Source of the DNA: Candidatus Binatia bacterium
GTDB lineage: Bacteria; Desulfobacterota; Binatia; Bin18
DNA length: 64,000 nt
NCBI GenBank assembly: GCA_022826945.1
Contig: JAJDTY010000073.1
Span: forward strand, 124,001-188,000
Direction: 5' to 3'
Shown: positions 14,305-22,850 of the stretch, one piece after another
Position numbering within the stretch: position 1 is the first letter of the stretch
How the letters are laid out: each line of letters opens with the position of its first letter
Program-made: the position numbers and the translations under genes
Notes under the pieces: model-generated
Databases searched by the model: none
What the model saw: the letters and a program-made list of their open reading frames with translations, nothing else
Told to the model about the DNA's origin: nothing

Positions 14305-15455
14305 AAGTCAGTCATATTCCGGCTGACCGGGACCCCATCACTCTGGAATTCAGTTGCCTGAAGGCATCGCAGCCGATTGGCGACCTCTATATCGCCAGTA
14401 TTCCCCATAACCACCTCATAGACATAACGCACTTCGACGTGCGACGTGTGATTCAGGAGCACCGGGACGTGGAACGTTACCTGGGAATTCAGCGGCCTCT
14501 CGTCAACCGAAGGGTGACGGCGCTTGAACAATATGTGAACTTCTACGACGCTTCGTTTCCGACGGCGATCATCATTGCGGTGGAGGAGCAATTCGCGACC
14601 TACGATGAGGAGAAGAAGACGATAAGGCTGTCGAACGTTCCAAAGGACAGTGATGTGCCGACGATCCCGATCCGAAATATCGCACGCGTACTGGATGGTC
14701 AGCATCGAATCGCGGGTTTACGCCGTTTCGAGGGCGAAGCGTTCGATATGCCAGTCACGATCTTTGTCGGTGCGGATATCGCCGATCAGGCCCACATCTT
14801 TGCGACGGTGAATCTGGAACAGAACAAAGTCAACAAGAGCTTGGCGTACGATCTGTATGAACTGGCTACGTCGCGGTCTCCACAAAAGACGTGTCACAAC
14901 ATCGCGGTCGTACTGGACCAGGATGAGGCGAGCCCTCTCTACCGACGGATTAAGCGGCTGGGCGTAGCTACCGAGGGTAAGAATTTTCAGCCGCTATCAC
15001 AGGCGACGTTTGTCGAGTCGGTCATGCGGTACATCTCAAAGGACCCGAAGGCTGACCGCAACAAGCTCTTGAGGCACAAGAGACTCGAAGGGGCTTCCAA
15101 GGACGAAGTCAGCAAACTACCGTTTAGGAACTTGTTCGTGGAGGAGCGAGATGTCGAAATCGTCGCGGTGCTGTTCAACTACTTCAGTTCTATAAAGGAA
15201 CGGTGGCCCATAGCGTGGAGCAATCAGTATCGTGGTAATATGTTGAACAGGACCAATGGCTTCAGGGCGTTCATGCGGTTTTACTCACACCTATGTACAG
15301 TTTCAGAAACTGACACGGGCGTAGTGCCCAAGGCGTTCATGACAGAGTTCATGAAAAAAGTGCCGTTGAAGGACACGGACTTTAATATAGAGACCTTTAA
15401 GCCGGGTTCGAGTGGCGAGTCGAGCCTGCTAAGTGTTCTGCGCGACACGCGATAG
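14286..15455 (+). CDS. DGQHR-domain protein (DndB/ParB-related)
   Basis: The ATG at 14286, 10 nt after AAAGGAGG, lies inside the end of the membrane-protein gene (19-nt overlap), so translation is coupled. VLDGQHRIAGL (DGQHR at 137-141) is the family signature, with FATVNLEQNKVNKSL further on, as in DndB and related ParB-fold proteins. DGQHR proteins regulate or take part in DNA-modification systems (DndB in phosphorothioation) and some defence modules. Here the partner is a Dam methylase, an uncommon combination. The exact role (regulator, nucleotide hydrolase or specificity factor) is unknown. Confidence 0.8.
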   Translation: MARSQLEVSHIPADRDPITLEFSCLKASQPIGDLYIASIPHNHLIDITHFDVRRVIQEHRDVERYLGIQRPLVNRRVTALEQYVNFYDASFPTAIIIAVEEQFATYDEEKKTIRLSNVPKDSDVPTIPIRNIARVLDGQHRIAGLRRFEGEAFDMPVTIFVGADIADQAHIFATVNLEQNKVNKSLAYDLYELATSRSPQKTCHNIAVVLDQDEASPLYRRIKRLGVATEGKNFQPLSQATFVESVMRYISKDPKADRNKLLRHKRLEGASKDEVSKLPFRNLFVEERDVEIVAVLFNYFSSIKERWPIAWSNQYRGNMLNRTNGFRAFMRFYSHLCTVSETDTGVVPKAFMTEFMKKVPLKDTDFNIETFKPGSSGESSLLSVLRDTR

Positions 15456-15862
15456 TAAGGTCCAACAGGAGAATCCGTGTAATGAGGCGCTTGTCGAGTG
15501 TCTTCTCTTAAAGGATAGAAACTGGCTGTTTCGTCCACAGACGGTGATCCGCCATGCTTTCCCTCGTAAGCCCTGGACCCGCCTCTGTCTTTCGGTATGC
15601 GCCCGGGGCCTCCCCCGCTGAGTTACCGTTCAGTTGTTTCTTGCCCGCTGTATGTCGGTTCTATCGCTGCCCATGTCCAGGGCTCTGCCTGACCGTGCCG
15701 TAGGACGCCTGCCGGCTCGGCCAGCGGGCGTGCCCGTCAGGACTCGCTTTCAGATACCCCCAATCTTTTCTTCCCGTTCGCGTTTCTCTTCCTGTTCTGC
15801 ACGCCCTGGAGGTCATGTATTATATGCGCAAACGCGAAGAGCGGAAGTCCAATTGGTATTGT
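15456..15862. other. Gap with no supported gene
   Basis: I see no ribosome-site-backed frame and no clear terminator between the DGQHR gene and the convergent His-Xaa-Ser operon. Open frames are short and without recognisable pattern. Confidence 0.5.
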
Positions 15863-17101
15863 TCAAAAGGAGAGGGTTCTGAGGAAGGCAACCAAGGCGT
15901 CAACTTCCTCGTCATCAAGAAACCCGGTCAATATCCTCGCTTCAGCCGATACAGCTAATCGTTTGAAATATTCGTGTCGGTCGAGGGGACGCATGTGCGT
16001 AGGGTCAATCCCCCGTAGGGGATCAAAATGGAAAACGATAGCCTCATGTATAGTCGCCACTGAACCGCTATGTCCGTAAGGTGCAGTCTTTTCGACATTA
16101 AGCAGAGGCGGTGTGCGGAATTTGTAAAGATCGTCAGGATTATGCGTGACGTTGTAGCGGCCGTAATCGATGCCGAATCCGTTCTTGCCGAAACCAATCT
16201 GAGGGAACGGCACGGCATGAAACTTGGAGTCAGCAAGATACGGTCCGGAGTGACAATTCGAACACTTCCCCTTCCCGTAGAAAAGTCTCGCACCATGTAA
16301 TTCACTATCAGTCAGCTTAGCCCCTTTGAATACAAAGCGGTGAAAGCGCGTCTCCTTCAGGCGAAAATTGTCCCGGATAAAGCTGGCGATGGACGTGGCA
16401 ATATGAAAAAAAGATACACTTTCAGGGCCGATTGATTGTACCCGGGCAATCTCGTTTACCACTTCCGGTTCGTTCTGCTTCAGCCGGGCGGTGACGGCTT
16501 TCAGTATATTCTCGGCGGCTTCAGGACTCTCCTTCTTGTTTGACAGGACAATGTGGTCCTCAGCCAGCATCTCCCTGATCTCGACCGGCGGTAAATGAAC
16601 AGCAGTGATCAACGGGTCGTCGGAAGGAAAGGCATCGCCAAACTGGCTAATTTTCTGCTTCCCAGAAAAATCAACTTTTCCATCCCAGAAGAACACGGAG
16701 AAGCCAACTCCACCACGGCCCCAGAAGGGTAGCGTATTACGTGGTAGGATTCCGCCGTTAGACATGACTCGGACAGCCCCTTTGCCCTCCCCCCCTATTG
16801 CGACAGCATTAGGAATTCCGTCGGCGGAGCCAAATTCGTCGAGGTGGCAGCTTTGGCACGAAATATTTCCATTGAGGCTGAGATGTTTCGACTCGAAGAG
16901 GAGCTTACCTTGGGCGGCAAGTTCTGGATTAACGGGAACGTGCGTTTCCTCCGCAGGCGTAAATCCATTAGCCTGCGCCGCCTTACGTATGATGTCCTCG
17001 AATGAAGCAAAGGCTGAGACTTGGCAAGTCAAGAGTAGGGCCGCAAGAAGACACGTCCTAGTAGCGAATCTCGTGAGTCTCGACAAACCGCCGAAGTTCA
17101 T
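15863..17101 (-). CDS. Di-haem cytochrome c peroxidase/MauG-like protein of the His-Xaa-Ser operon
   Basis: 412 residues with a signal peptide (hydrophobic core ~15-30). Two CxxCH haem-binding motifs occur, CQSCH at 82-86 and CSNCH at 280-284, the spacing of the CcpA/MauG superfamily. HSGSVATIHEAIVFH near the end matches the second-domain region. MauG enzymes carry out long-range oxidation of a partner protein; peroxidases reduce H2O2. It starts 44 nt inside the preceding gene, so it belongs to the hxs operon and may act on HxsA after radical-SAM modification. That link is inference. Confidence 0.85.
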   Translation of the reverse strand: MNFGGLSRLTRFATRTCLLAALLLTCQVSAFASFEDIIRKAAQANGFTPAEETHVPVNPELAAQGKLLFESKHLSLNGNISCQSCHLDEFGSADGIPNAVAIGGEGKGAVRVMSNGGILPRNTLPFWGRGGVGFSVFFWDGKVDFSGKQKISQFGDAFPSDDPLITAVHLPPVEIREMLAEDHIVLSNKKESPEAAENILKAVTARLKQNEPEVVNEIARVQSIGPESVSFFHIATSIASFIRDNFRLKETRFHRFVFKGAKLTDSELHGARLFYGKGKCSNCHSGPYLADSKFHAVPFPQIGFGKNGFGIDYGRYNVTHNPDDLYKFRTPPLLNVEKTAPYGHSGSVATIHEAIVFHFDPLRGIDPTHMRPLDRHEYFKRLAVSAEARILTGFLDDEEVDALVAFLRTLSF

Positions 17102-17441
17102 ACTTCTTCTCTTCTAGCGCCTCAAGACCGATTAAGGAAAGTTGAGGCTCGGTCAGGCCCCAAATCAGCATACGTTTTCTAAGCTTATCGTATTCGTGGC
17201 AGTCAAGGAGCCCGACTTCGGTTGCCTCTAGGTTCTTCACCGTTTCAGACGTTGGATTCAGTTCTACCGCACGCTTTGCAATGTAGTGCTCTCTCATTAC
17301 CTGATCGCACTTGAACATTAGGTTCTTGTAATCCTCCTTCCATAGATAGGTCGCTATGACCGGCACTCCATATTCGACTGTACCGTATGAAACGACCAGG
17401 AAGATTACGACGATATTACCAATGAGCAGCAAGCGTTTCAC
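17058..17441 (-). CDS. Small single-helix membrane protein, TIGR03982-like His-Xaa-Ser system protein
   Basis: 127 residues from GTG at 17441, whose codon overlaps the hxsA stop (GTGA). One N-terminal membrane helix (LLLIGNIVVIFLVVSYG) is followed by a soluble domain with two Cys and charged helices. Position between hxsA and a haem protein and length fit the family annotated as TIGR03982 in His-Xaa-Ser clusters. The assignment is from memory of the cluster organisation. It may tether HxsA or the maturases at the membrane. Confidence 0.7.
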   Translation of the reverse strand: MKRLLLIGNIVVIFLVVSYGTVEYGVPVIATYLWKEDYKNLMFKCDQVMREHYIAKRAVELNPTSETVKNLEATEVGLLDCHEYDKLRKRMLIWGLTEPQLSLIGLEALEEKKYELRRFVETHEIRY

Positions 17442-18013
17442 TGTGCAACTATTCCAAGGGAAGATAGGGTTTCATTTGTCAGTTTTCCCGAAGGAATCTG
17501 ACCCGTGTCCGTCTGATATTTGTATAAGGCTGCGACTGCACGGGCATGTAATTCACCATTGATTTCACCAACGCGGTAACCCTTAGCAAGCAGCGAAATC
17601 TGCGTCCGCATGACTAACTCACGAAACTTACCAGAGTTGCCTGGAAGTATCTTCAGCTTCTTCACGATTGCTGGGCTGCTCGGCAGAACGGAGTTAGGGG
17701 GCGTACTCATCTTATTACGCGTGCTCCTCGCCGGAGTCGTAGCCTGCGACCCAGACTGGACAGAAGGAGATTGATAACTAGAGGAACGGTGACTTTGGTG
17801 GGAGACATGTGAACCATGTGATTGATGAGAACGGTGCTGAGCGAGTGTAAACTGGTGAGCCTCTTCGATATTTTTTACGATCCCCTTCATGTGATCAAAG
17901 GGCGAATTTTCAGATTCAGAGCTTTTTTCCGCCTCAACGCCTGCGGCTACGGGTAGTGCGGTGAGTCCAGCCGCGAGCAACGTTGGGATGGAAAATTTTC
18001 CCTTCCGGTTCAT
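17438..18013 (-). CDS. hxsA: His-Xaa-Ser repeat protein HxsA, presumed substrate
   Basis: 191 residues. A hydrophobic N-terminal segment (~8-26) could be a signal peptide. Residues 60-77 hold six consecutive H-x-S units (HRS, HQS, HGS, HVS, HQS, HRS) after a His-containing lead-in, the hallmark of the family. A Ser/Thr/Pro-rich linker follows, then a C-terminal domain (~125-190) resembling a peptidoglycan-binding fold (RTQISLLAKGYRVG, YQTDTGQIPSGKL). A good AAGGAG site precedes the ATG, which overlaps the hxsC stop (ATGA). It is thought to be post-translationally modified by HxsB/HxsC; the chemistry is not settled. Confidence 0.9.
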   Translation of the reverse strand: MNRKGKFSIPTLLAAGLTALPVAAGVEAEKSSESENSPFDHMKGIVKNIEEAHQFTLAQHRSHQSHGSHVSHQSHRSSSYQSPSVQSGSQATTPARSTRNKMSTPPNSVLPSSPAIVKKLKILPGNSGKFRELVMRTQISLLAKGYRVGEINGELHARAVAALYKYQTDTGQIPSGKLTNETLSSLGIVAQ

Positions 18014-19140
18014 TGAGTGAGATCTCCTTTCTTGATCGGCTCAATTTGAGACCACGCTGTGGTCACGTTGTACCATTCAAAAAACCCACAGCAAAGTGTC
18101 CGTTCGCTACACCCATCACAAACCGTCAAGTATTTCTTCTTCCAGTCCGAGATGCTGTCCACGCAATATCTCCTGTAGCCTTCTGGGATTGTGCAGCGTG
18201 GAATATTGTAGAGGTGGCATGGAATGTCATGCAGTGCACTGATTTCGAGGGCATTGATAATAGGTTGTGGGAAAACTGAATGGTCGAAGAACAGCCGCTT
18301 CCAGTTAGCACGCGCATAGCCGATCGGCTCCATACCCATGAGAGCCCAATCGACAATAAAGGGAATATTCTTCGCGATAAAGCTTGCCAGACCGGGAAGA
18401 TCAAAAAGATTAAGTGCTGTGATTACAGTCCGAAGCTCAATCCGTGCGTTTGTACTTGCTAGAAGAAAGAGATTGTCAAGGACTCTCCGAAAGGCTCCCT
18501 TCTTCCCAACAATTTCATCATGGGTTTCCTCTTGATGGCTATAAAGTGGAATGCCCCACACGATAGAGGTGCAGCCATGCAAACGATTGAGAATCGGACG
18601 GTCGTCTACAACGAAATGCTGACCGTTCGTCAAGATGTGATAGCTGAGGTCCGGACGGTATGTGGAGAGACGGTGGATCATTCCAAACAGCGCGTCTTTA
18701 TACAATGTCGGTTCGCCGCCAGATACACCGACCACCGTATTGGAGTCAGTGAGCATGAGCGCCTGCTCGTATAGAGGGAAACGCCAAGCATCGTCGGTGT
18801 TTTTTGGTGGCTGGCTACACATGACACACAATTGGTCGCACCGTTCCGTCAAGAGCAAAGTGTTGCTGTTGCTAGCACGCCGGAACAAACGCTGGATTAC
18901 ACTACGGTCCGGGATGCACAGAAGCACGTCGCCATCAATGGACTCGCCAGGCGTGGCATGAAGTACGAAATTCCTTTTCCACGACTGGCAATCGTACACA
19001 CCCGCCTGTGTAGGGCGGGGGGACGCCAGGGCTTCACTTTTCCCGAGGACCTTCGATTGCACCGACGATGGCAACCGAAGCTTGACGACGAAAGGCGCAG
19101 TACAGCTCTCAAAGTCTGCTTTGAAATGTAGCCGAATCAT
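18010..19140 (-). CDS. hxsC: Radical SAM maturase HxsC
   Basis: 376 residues from the ATG at 19140, 32 nt inside hxsB. CDQLCVMC (Cys 101, 105, 108) is the CxxxCxxC 4Fe-4S site, followed by VSGGEPTLY, the AdoMet-contact motif. The C-terminal part is Cys-rich (CTIPEGYRRYC, CDGCSERTLCC), probably auxiliary cluster ligands. It pairs with HxsB as the second radical SAM enzyme of the His-Xaa-Ser system, acting on HxsA. Confidence 0.9.
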   Translation of the reverse strand: MIRLHFKADFESCTAPFVVKLRLPSSVQSKVLGKSEALASPRPTQAGVYDCQSWKRNFVLHATPGESIDGDVLLCIPDRSVIQRLFRRASNSNTLLLTERCDQLCVMCSQPPKNTDDAWRFPLYEQALMLTDSNTVVGVSGGEPTLYKDALFGMIHRLSTYRPDLSYHILTNGQHFVVDDRPILNRLHGCTSIVWGIPLYSHQEETHDEIVGKKGAFRRVLDNLFLLASTNARIELRTVITALNLFDLPGLASFIAKNIPFIVDWALMGMEPIGYARANWKRLFFDHSVFPQPIINALEISALHDIPCHLYNIPRCTIPEGYRRYCVDSISDWKKKYLTVCDGCSERTLCCGFFEWYNVTTAWSQIEPIKKGDLTQ

Positions 19141-20542
19141 CAAACAACTCAAAGGTTAGGGGTGGGTCGGCCCTACGATAAAGCCACTTTAGAAAAACCG
19201 TAAGATAGCGGCGATCTTGGGAGGCCACTTTCTCGAAGATTAAATCGAATAGGCTGATATGCCGTTGGCAGAACCACGTTTCGTGTTTGGGAATATCAGT
19301 TCGCCCGTAGCGTGAAATATCGTCGATAACGTCGATACCGCAATATGGCATATAGGCACAATGTATACAGTCGGGATGGGTCTGATTAACGGCATGTAGA
19401 TTTAACTGTGCGACCTTCTTGTCATCGAATCCCTCCATCATAGTTCCAATTGACAGATCGACGGTATGGGTGCGAGAAAGCATACGGGCTTCGTCGCTTG
19501 GGTACAGAGCGCCGTCAAAGTCTATTACGCAATAGTCAGTGGCAAAACGACCCGGCGAACGTAGATCAACAAAACCGTGTTGTCTCCCACCGAAAATTGA
19601 TCGTACCAATAACGCCAGATAAAACTCCTCAAAGTACGAGTCGTCATTTATGGCGACAATATGTTCCAGCGCCAAGCGGTAGAACTGGTTCCAGAGAACA
19701 GCGTCCCGACTGAGGTCTCTGTGAACTTTCCGGGCGAATCCCATATAGTTTACAGGACGTAGAAAGATGCTCTGAAAACCTAGCGATACATAAAAGTCGA
19801 TCAATTCGTTAGGGTTAGTAAGGATATTCTCGGTAACGGTTGGGAGCGCAGAAACTTTCTCAGGCCCGTATTTGTCAACGAGATATTCAAAGTTCCGTAA
19901 CACAGCCTCGGATAGTTCATCCGATCCTGTTCGGTTGGCTGTCATCGTGCTTGATGGACCGTCGATAGATGTACTGATGAGAACGTTGTCGCGAGCAAAA
20001 ATATTCTCTATCTCAGTCGTAAGCCGAGTGAGGTTAGTACAGACAACGAACTCGACAGTTTTGAACCACTTCTCACAGATTCCAATAATGTCATTAAGGA
20101 GATCAGGGCGCAGGGTAGGTTCACCGCCCTGAAACTCGAGCTTGAGATGATCGCTATCGATGGTCGAGACGAAGTGGTCAAACTGGGCTAGACGTTCGTC
20201 GGTCCAGTCGTACCCGACCGCACTCAAGGGCGCCCGCGAAACTTGGCAGTAGGTACATGAAAGATCGCAGCGGAGAGTTGGGATGACAATCAGATACGAC
20301 AGTCGGCTATGTCTTCTATTATGGGTATTTCGGATACGCCGCATCATCGATGTCAGCCGCCACTCGTCCCCTTTCTCGATCAGAACCGACATATCCCGGA
20401 GCTTCCTATGCTCCTCGTTTGACAACGATTCGGCAAAGAATCTCTCGACTACATCAGACTCGAAAAAACCATAGTCACCCACTTCATTGGTAAGAAGCAG
20501 GCGGTCCAATACTGGACGAAAACGGAACGGGGTGATGGTCAC
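19109..20542 (-). CDS. hxsB: Radical SAM/SPASM-type maturase HxsB
   Basis: 477 residues. CDLSCTYC (Cys 92, 96, 99) is the radical-SAM cluster site and LEFQGGEPTLR the following GGEP motif. CIHCAYMPYCG in the C-terminal third is a SPASM-like auxiliary-cluster segment. The pairing with hxsC and hxsD and the order match known His-Xaa-Ser operons. It starts 2 nt after hxsD ends. It likely acts with HxsD (a recognition protein) on HxsA in the cytoplasm before export. Confidence 0.92.
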   Translation of the reverse strand: MTITPFRFRPVLDRLLLTNEVGDYGFFESDVVERFFAESLSNEEHRKLRDMSVLIEKGDEWRLTSMMRRIRNTHNRRHSRLSYLIVIPTLRCDLSCTYCQVSRAPLSAVGYDWTDERLAQFDHFVSTIDSDHLKLEFQGGEPTLRPDLLNDIIGICEKWFKTVEFVVCTNLTRLTTEIENIFARDNVLISTSIDGPSSTMTANRTGSDELSEAVLRNFEYLVDKYGPEKVSALPTVTENILTNPNELIDFYVSLGFQSIFLRPVNYMGFARKVHRDLSRDAVLWNQFYRLALEHIVAINDDSYFEEFYLALLVRSIFGGRQHGFVDLRSPGRFATDYCVIDFDGALYPSDEARMLSRTHTVDLSIGTMMEGFDDKKVAQLNLHAVNQTHPDCIHCAYMPYCGIDVIDDISRYGRTDIPKHETWFCQRHISLFDLIFEKVASQDRRYLTVFLKWLYRRADPPLTFELFDDSATFQSRL

Positions 20543-20544
20543 CG

Positions 20545-20796
20545 CTAGATTGCCTCGTAAATTTTGCGGCGGATGTCTAGCGTCTCGTGATGGATTTTTT
20601 CACGATATAGTTGAAAGGACGCTTCTTTCACGAGTGTCTCGCGAGAATACGCTTCAGGATCATATCGAACGATTATATCACTAGTGCCGGGGTCGAATGA
20701 CCACACAACATCTGGGTAAAGGTAGCCCAGACGGACCATTAACGTGTCAACAAGAGCAAGAAATGGCAGCGGGACCGGTATAGAAGCTGACTCCAT
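20545..20796 (-). CDS. hxsD: His-Xaa-Ser system protein HxsD
   Basis: 83 residues, a small alpha/beta protein (VVWSFDPGTSDIIVRYDP, then a helix EAYSRETLVKEASFQLYREKI). Its location directly before hxsB and its size fit HxsD. Its role is probably peptide binding for the radical SAM enzymes, by analogy with RRE-like partners; this is inference. The gene overlaps the 3' end of the ORF at 20747-21070. Confidence 0.8.
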   Translation of the reverse strand: MESASIPVPLPFLALVDTLMVRLGYLYPDVVWSFDPGTSDIIVRYDPEAYSRETLVKEASFQLYREKIHHETLDIRRKIYEAI

Positions 20797-21070
20797 CTCT
20801 TATCCTTATCCGATCAAACCTCAATATACTGTAGGTGCCACCTGAGTTAGCTGCCACATGGATCGCGTCTGGCGTCGTGAGCGTGGGCATATCACTAACG
20901 GTATAAGCAGCACAACCGCATGTCAGAGTCGTGGTGTCTTGGCGGGGGGCTAGTGTGGGGGTCATAAACGCTGTTATGGCGGCCTTAATAGCCCTTTGGC
21001 AAATGGGACACTTCTTTTCTAGTCTAGGCTGGCTGTCGCCTCCAATGTATAGTTGTTCCAGTCTCCGCAT
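20747..21070 (-). CDS. Uncharacterised Cys-rich small protein overlapping hxsD
   Basis: 107 residues from an ATG at 21070 without a clear ribosome site, ending 50 nt inside hxsD. CPIC near residue 22 and a TCGC segment downstream could hold a zinc or iron atom. Part of the gene is the 37-nt repeat also found at 27.4 kb. A segment TTPDAIHVAANSGG resembles the C-terminal region of PIN domains, so a decayed PIN gene is an alternative. Low confidence; it may not be translated. Confidence 0.3.
   Translation of the reverse strand: MRRLEQLYIGGDSQPRLEKKCPICQRAIKAAITAFMTPTLAPRQDTTTLTCGCAAYTVSDMPTLTTPDAIHVAANSGGTYSILRFDRIRIRDGVSFYTGPAAISCSC
20943..20979. repeat. 37-nt repeat, copy 1
   Basis: The block ends in an 18-mer CATAAACGCTGTTATGGC that is identical at 27383-27400. 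The 19 nt before it (G-rich, starting GGGGGGCT) also match with five differences. See the copy at 27364. Confidence 0.6.
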
Positions 21071-21126
21071 AGGGTCACTGGGCAACGTGCGTGGGGAGGG
21101 GACATGCGCCTGAGCCCAGAGCCCGG

Positions 21127-22572
21127 TTAGGTCGTTCCCTTGCCACCTTGAGACTTCCGCGCGCTCGGTTCGGTCTCGGCAATCACTATTTCGTCCCAAT
21201 CCTCCGGCGACCCGTCCTGCAGGAGCTTGACAACCGACCGACGCGCCACCGCAAATCCTTTGGTAAAGGCGGCGGCTATGGTCTCGGCCGCCAGCGGTTT
21301 CTTCCGCTTGTGCACAATGCCCGAGCGCACGTCGTAGAACTTCTTGACATCCCGGAGCACCTGGACACGGCCTTCCGTGCTGGTTTCGAGAAAAGCGGCC
21401 GCCCGCATCTTCAGCTTGAAGCTGATTTCGCCTCCTTCGAGTTCGTACATCCGCTCCAGGGCAATCGCCACGTCCAGAATCTTATCCTCGGTTTGAAACC
21501 GGCCGCTGCGCGCCAGCGCCTCCGCAAGCCGGGCGATGATCGGCGCGCAATCTTGATAGTTGTCGCTTTGCCGCTCCCCGAAGGCTTTTCTGGCTTCGTC
21601 GAGCGCGTCCACGCGTAGATCAATCGGTTTGGCGAACGTGTCGAACGAGCGGGGAGATGAACTCCACCTTCTGTTATACGGCGAGTCCCCCAGGAGATAC
21701 GAGGCCGTGGGATGGATGCGGTCCGGGATCAACGCCAGGCAGATAACCGGCGTGGCGTGAAACAGGGCCAGCAGTTCGACAAAATCCTCCGCATCATTGA
21801 AAAACGCCCTGCCTCTGTCCACGAGGGGAATGAGATCACTCCGAAACTCGGGCTTCCAGCGAAAGGGCTGCACGAGCGCCCCGAGGGATTGCTGATCGCT
21901 GTATCGGATGACCTCTGGTGCAATATCCTCCAAGATGTCCTCGTTCATGAACGCGGCGAGCTGCTCAAGGGGTCGGAGCGTGATGTTGTTTGCGAGTTGG
22001 ACTTCCTCGTGCACGCGCAGCCCGTGGAAGAGGGCGATGTGATAGCCCATCGAGAGATCGTTGGGCACGGGCATCTGCGCTCGGTCCCCTCCGGGATCAA
22101 GCAGCCCGTGCAATTCGGCGGCGGCGACTCGGAAGCCGTCCCGAGGCACCTCCATGCCGCGCGCCATCAACCCGCTGATGACTTTCAGTAAGCTTCCAGG
22201 GCTGCCGTGCGCTAAGATTTGGAGCCAAAACTCGTCTCTGTCGCCGGAAGGATCGACAAGGCTTGCCCAGGCGGGGTGCTCCGCGAGGACGCGCCGTACC
22301 GCCGTCAAGGCGGCACAGAGGGGGCTGTACTCTCCTATGTAGTACCGGTCCTTTCCGGCACATGCGTACCAATAGAAGTCCCAGAGGTCGTGGGAAGGAT
22401 GGTCGAATGCCCGCCGCCACCTGGGCCTGGGCAGGTCGCTTTCCATGCGGATACGTTGCTGGCGGTACCGGGCGAATTCGTCCCGGTACCGCTTCTGGGT
22501 TGTGGCCAGCTCAGTGAGCGCCTGCGTCAGTCGCTCAACCCAATCCGTGGCTGTGAATTCACCGGTAGTCAT
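21127..22572 (-). CDS. HEPN-domain (ApeA-like) protein
   Basis: The start at 22572 follows AGGAAACATTC; the longer frame lacks a site. 481 residues. The C-terminal ~170 residues contain the HEPN helices (DVAIALERMYELEGGEISFKLKMRAAAFLE) and the catalytic RSGIVH (residues 416-421, the Rx4H motif), inside DVRSGIVHKRKK. The large N-terminal part is all-helical/mixed and unrecognised. HEPN proteins of this layout act as RNases in anti-phage or toxin contexts (ApeA type). No partner protein overlaps it. Defence function is inferred from family and location. Confidence 0.75.
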   Translation of the reverse strand: MTTGEFTATDWVERLTQALTELATTQKRYRDEFARYRQQRIRMESDLPRPRWRRAFDHPSHDLWDFYWYACAGKDRYYIGEYSPLCAALTAVRRVLAEHPAWASLVDPSGDRDEFWLQILAHGSPGSLLKVISGLMARGMEVPRDGFRVAAAELHGLLDPGGDRAQMPVPNDLSMGYHIALFHGLRVHEEVQLANNITLRPLEQLAAFMNEDILEDIAPEVIRYSDQQSLGALVQPFRWKPEFRSDLIPLVDRGRAFFNDAEDFVELLALFHATPVICLALIPDRIHPTASYLLGDSPYNRRWSSSPRSFDTFAKPIDLRVDALDEARKAFGERQSDNYQDCAPIIARLAEALARSGRFQTEDKILDVAIALERMYELEGGEISFKLKMRAAAFLETSTEGRVQVLRDVKKFYDVRSGIVHKRKKPLAAETIAAAFTKGFAVARRSVVKLLQDGSPEDWDEIVIAETEPSARKSQGGKGTT

Positions 22573-22850
22573 GAATGTTTCCTGCTGTGGTCCCTCCGCG
22601 CATTTTCGGCCCTGAGCGCCGCCAACTCTTCCAGCTTTCCGCTGGCGTGTCTCGTTGCGGCTGATAACTCCCTCTTGGGTCACATTTCAGTCTAGCAGGA
22701 ACAGCGGGGTGAGAGAGTATCCACAGTTGGCGGGCGGTTGCTGTCTCCTGTCCTGTGAAACGAGGGCATAGACAGCACGTTGTTGTCAGTCATCAGCGGT
22801 TCGTACGACCGTTCTTCGCGTACAATTCGAGGCTCCTGGAACACCAAAAT

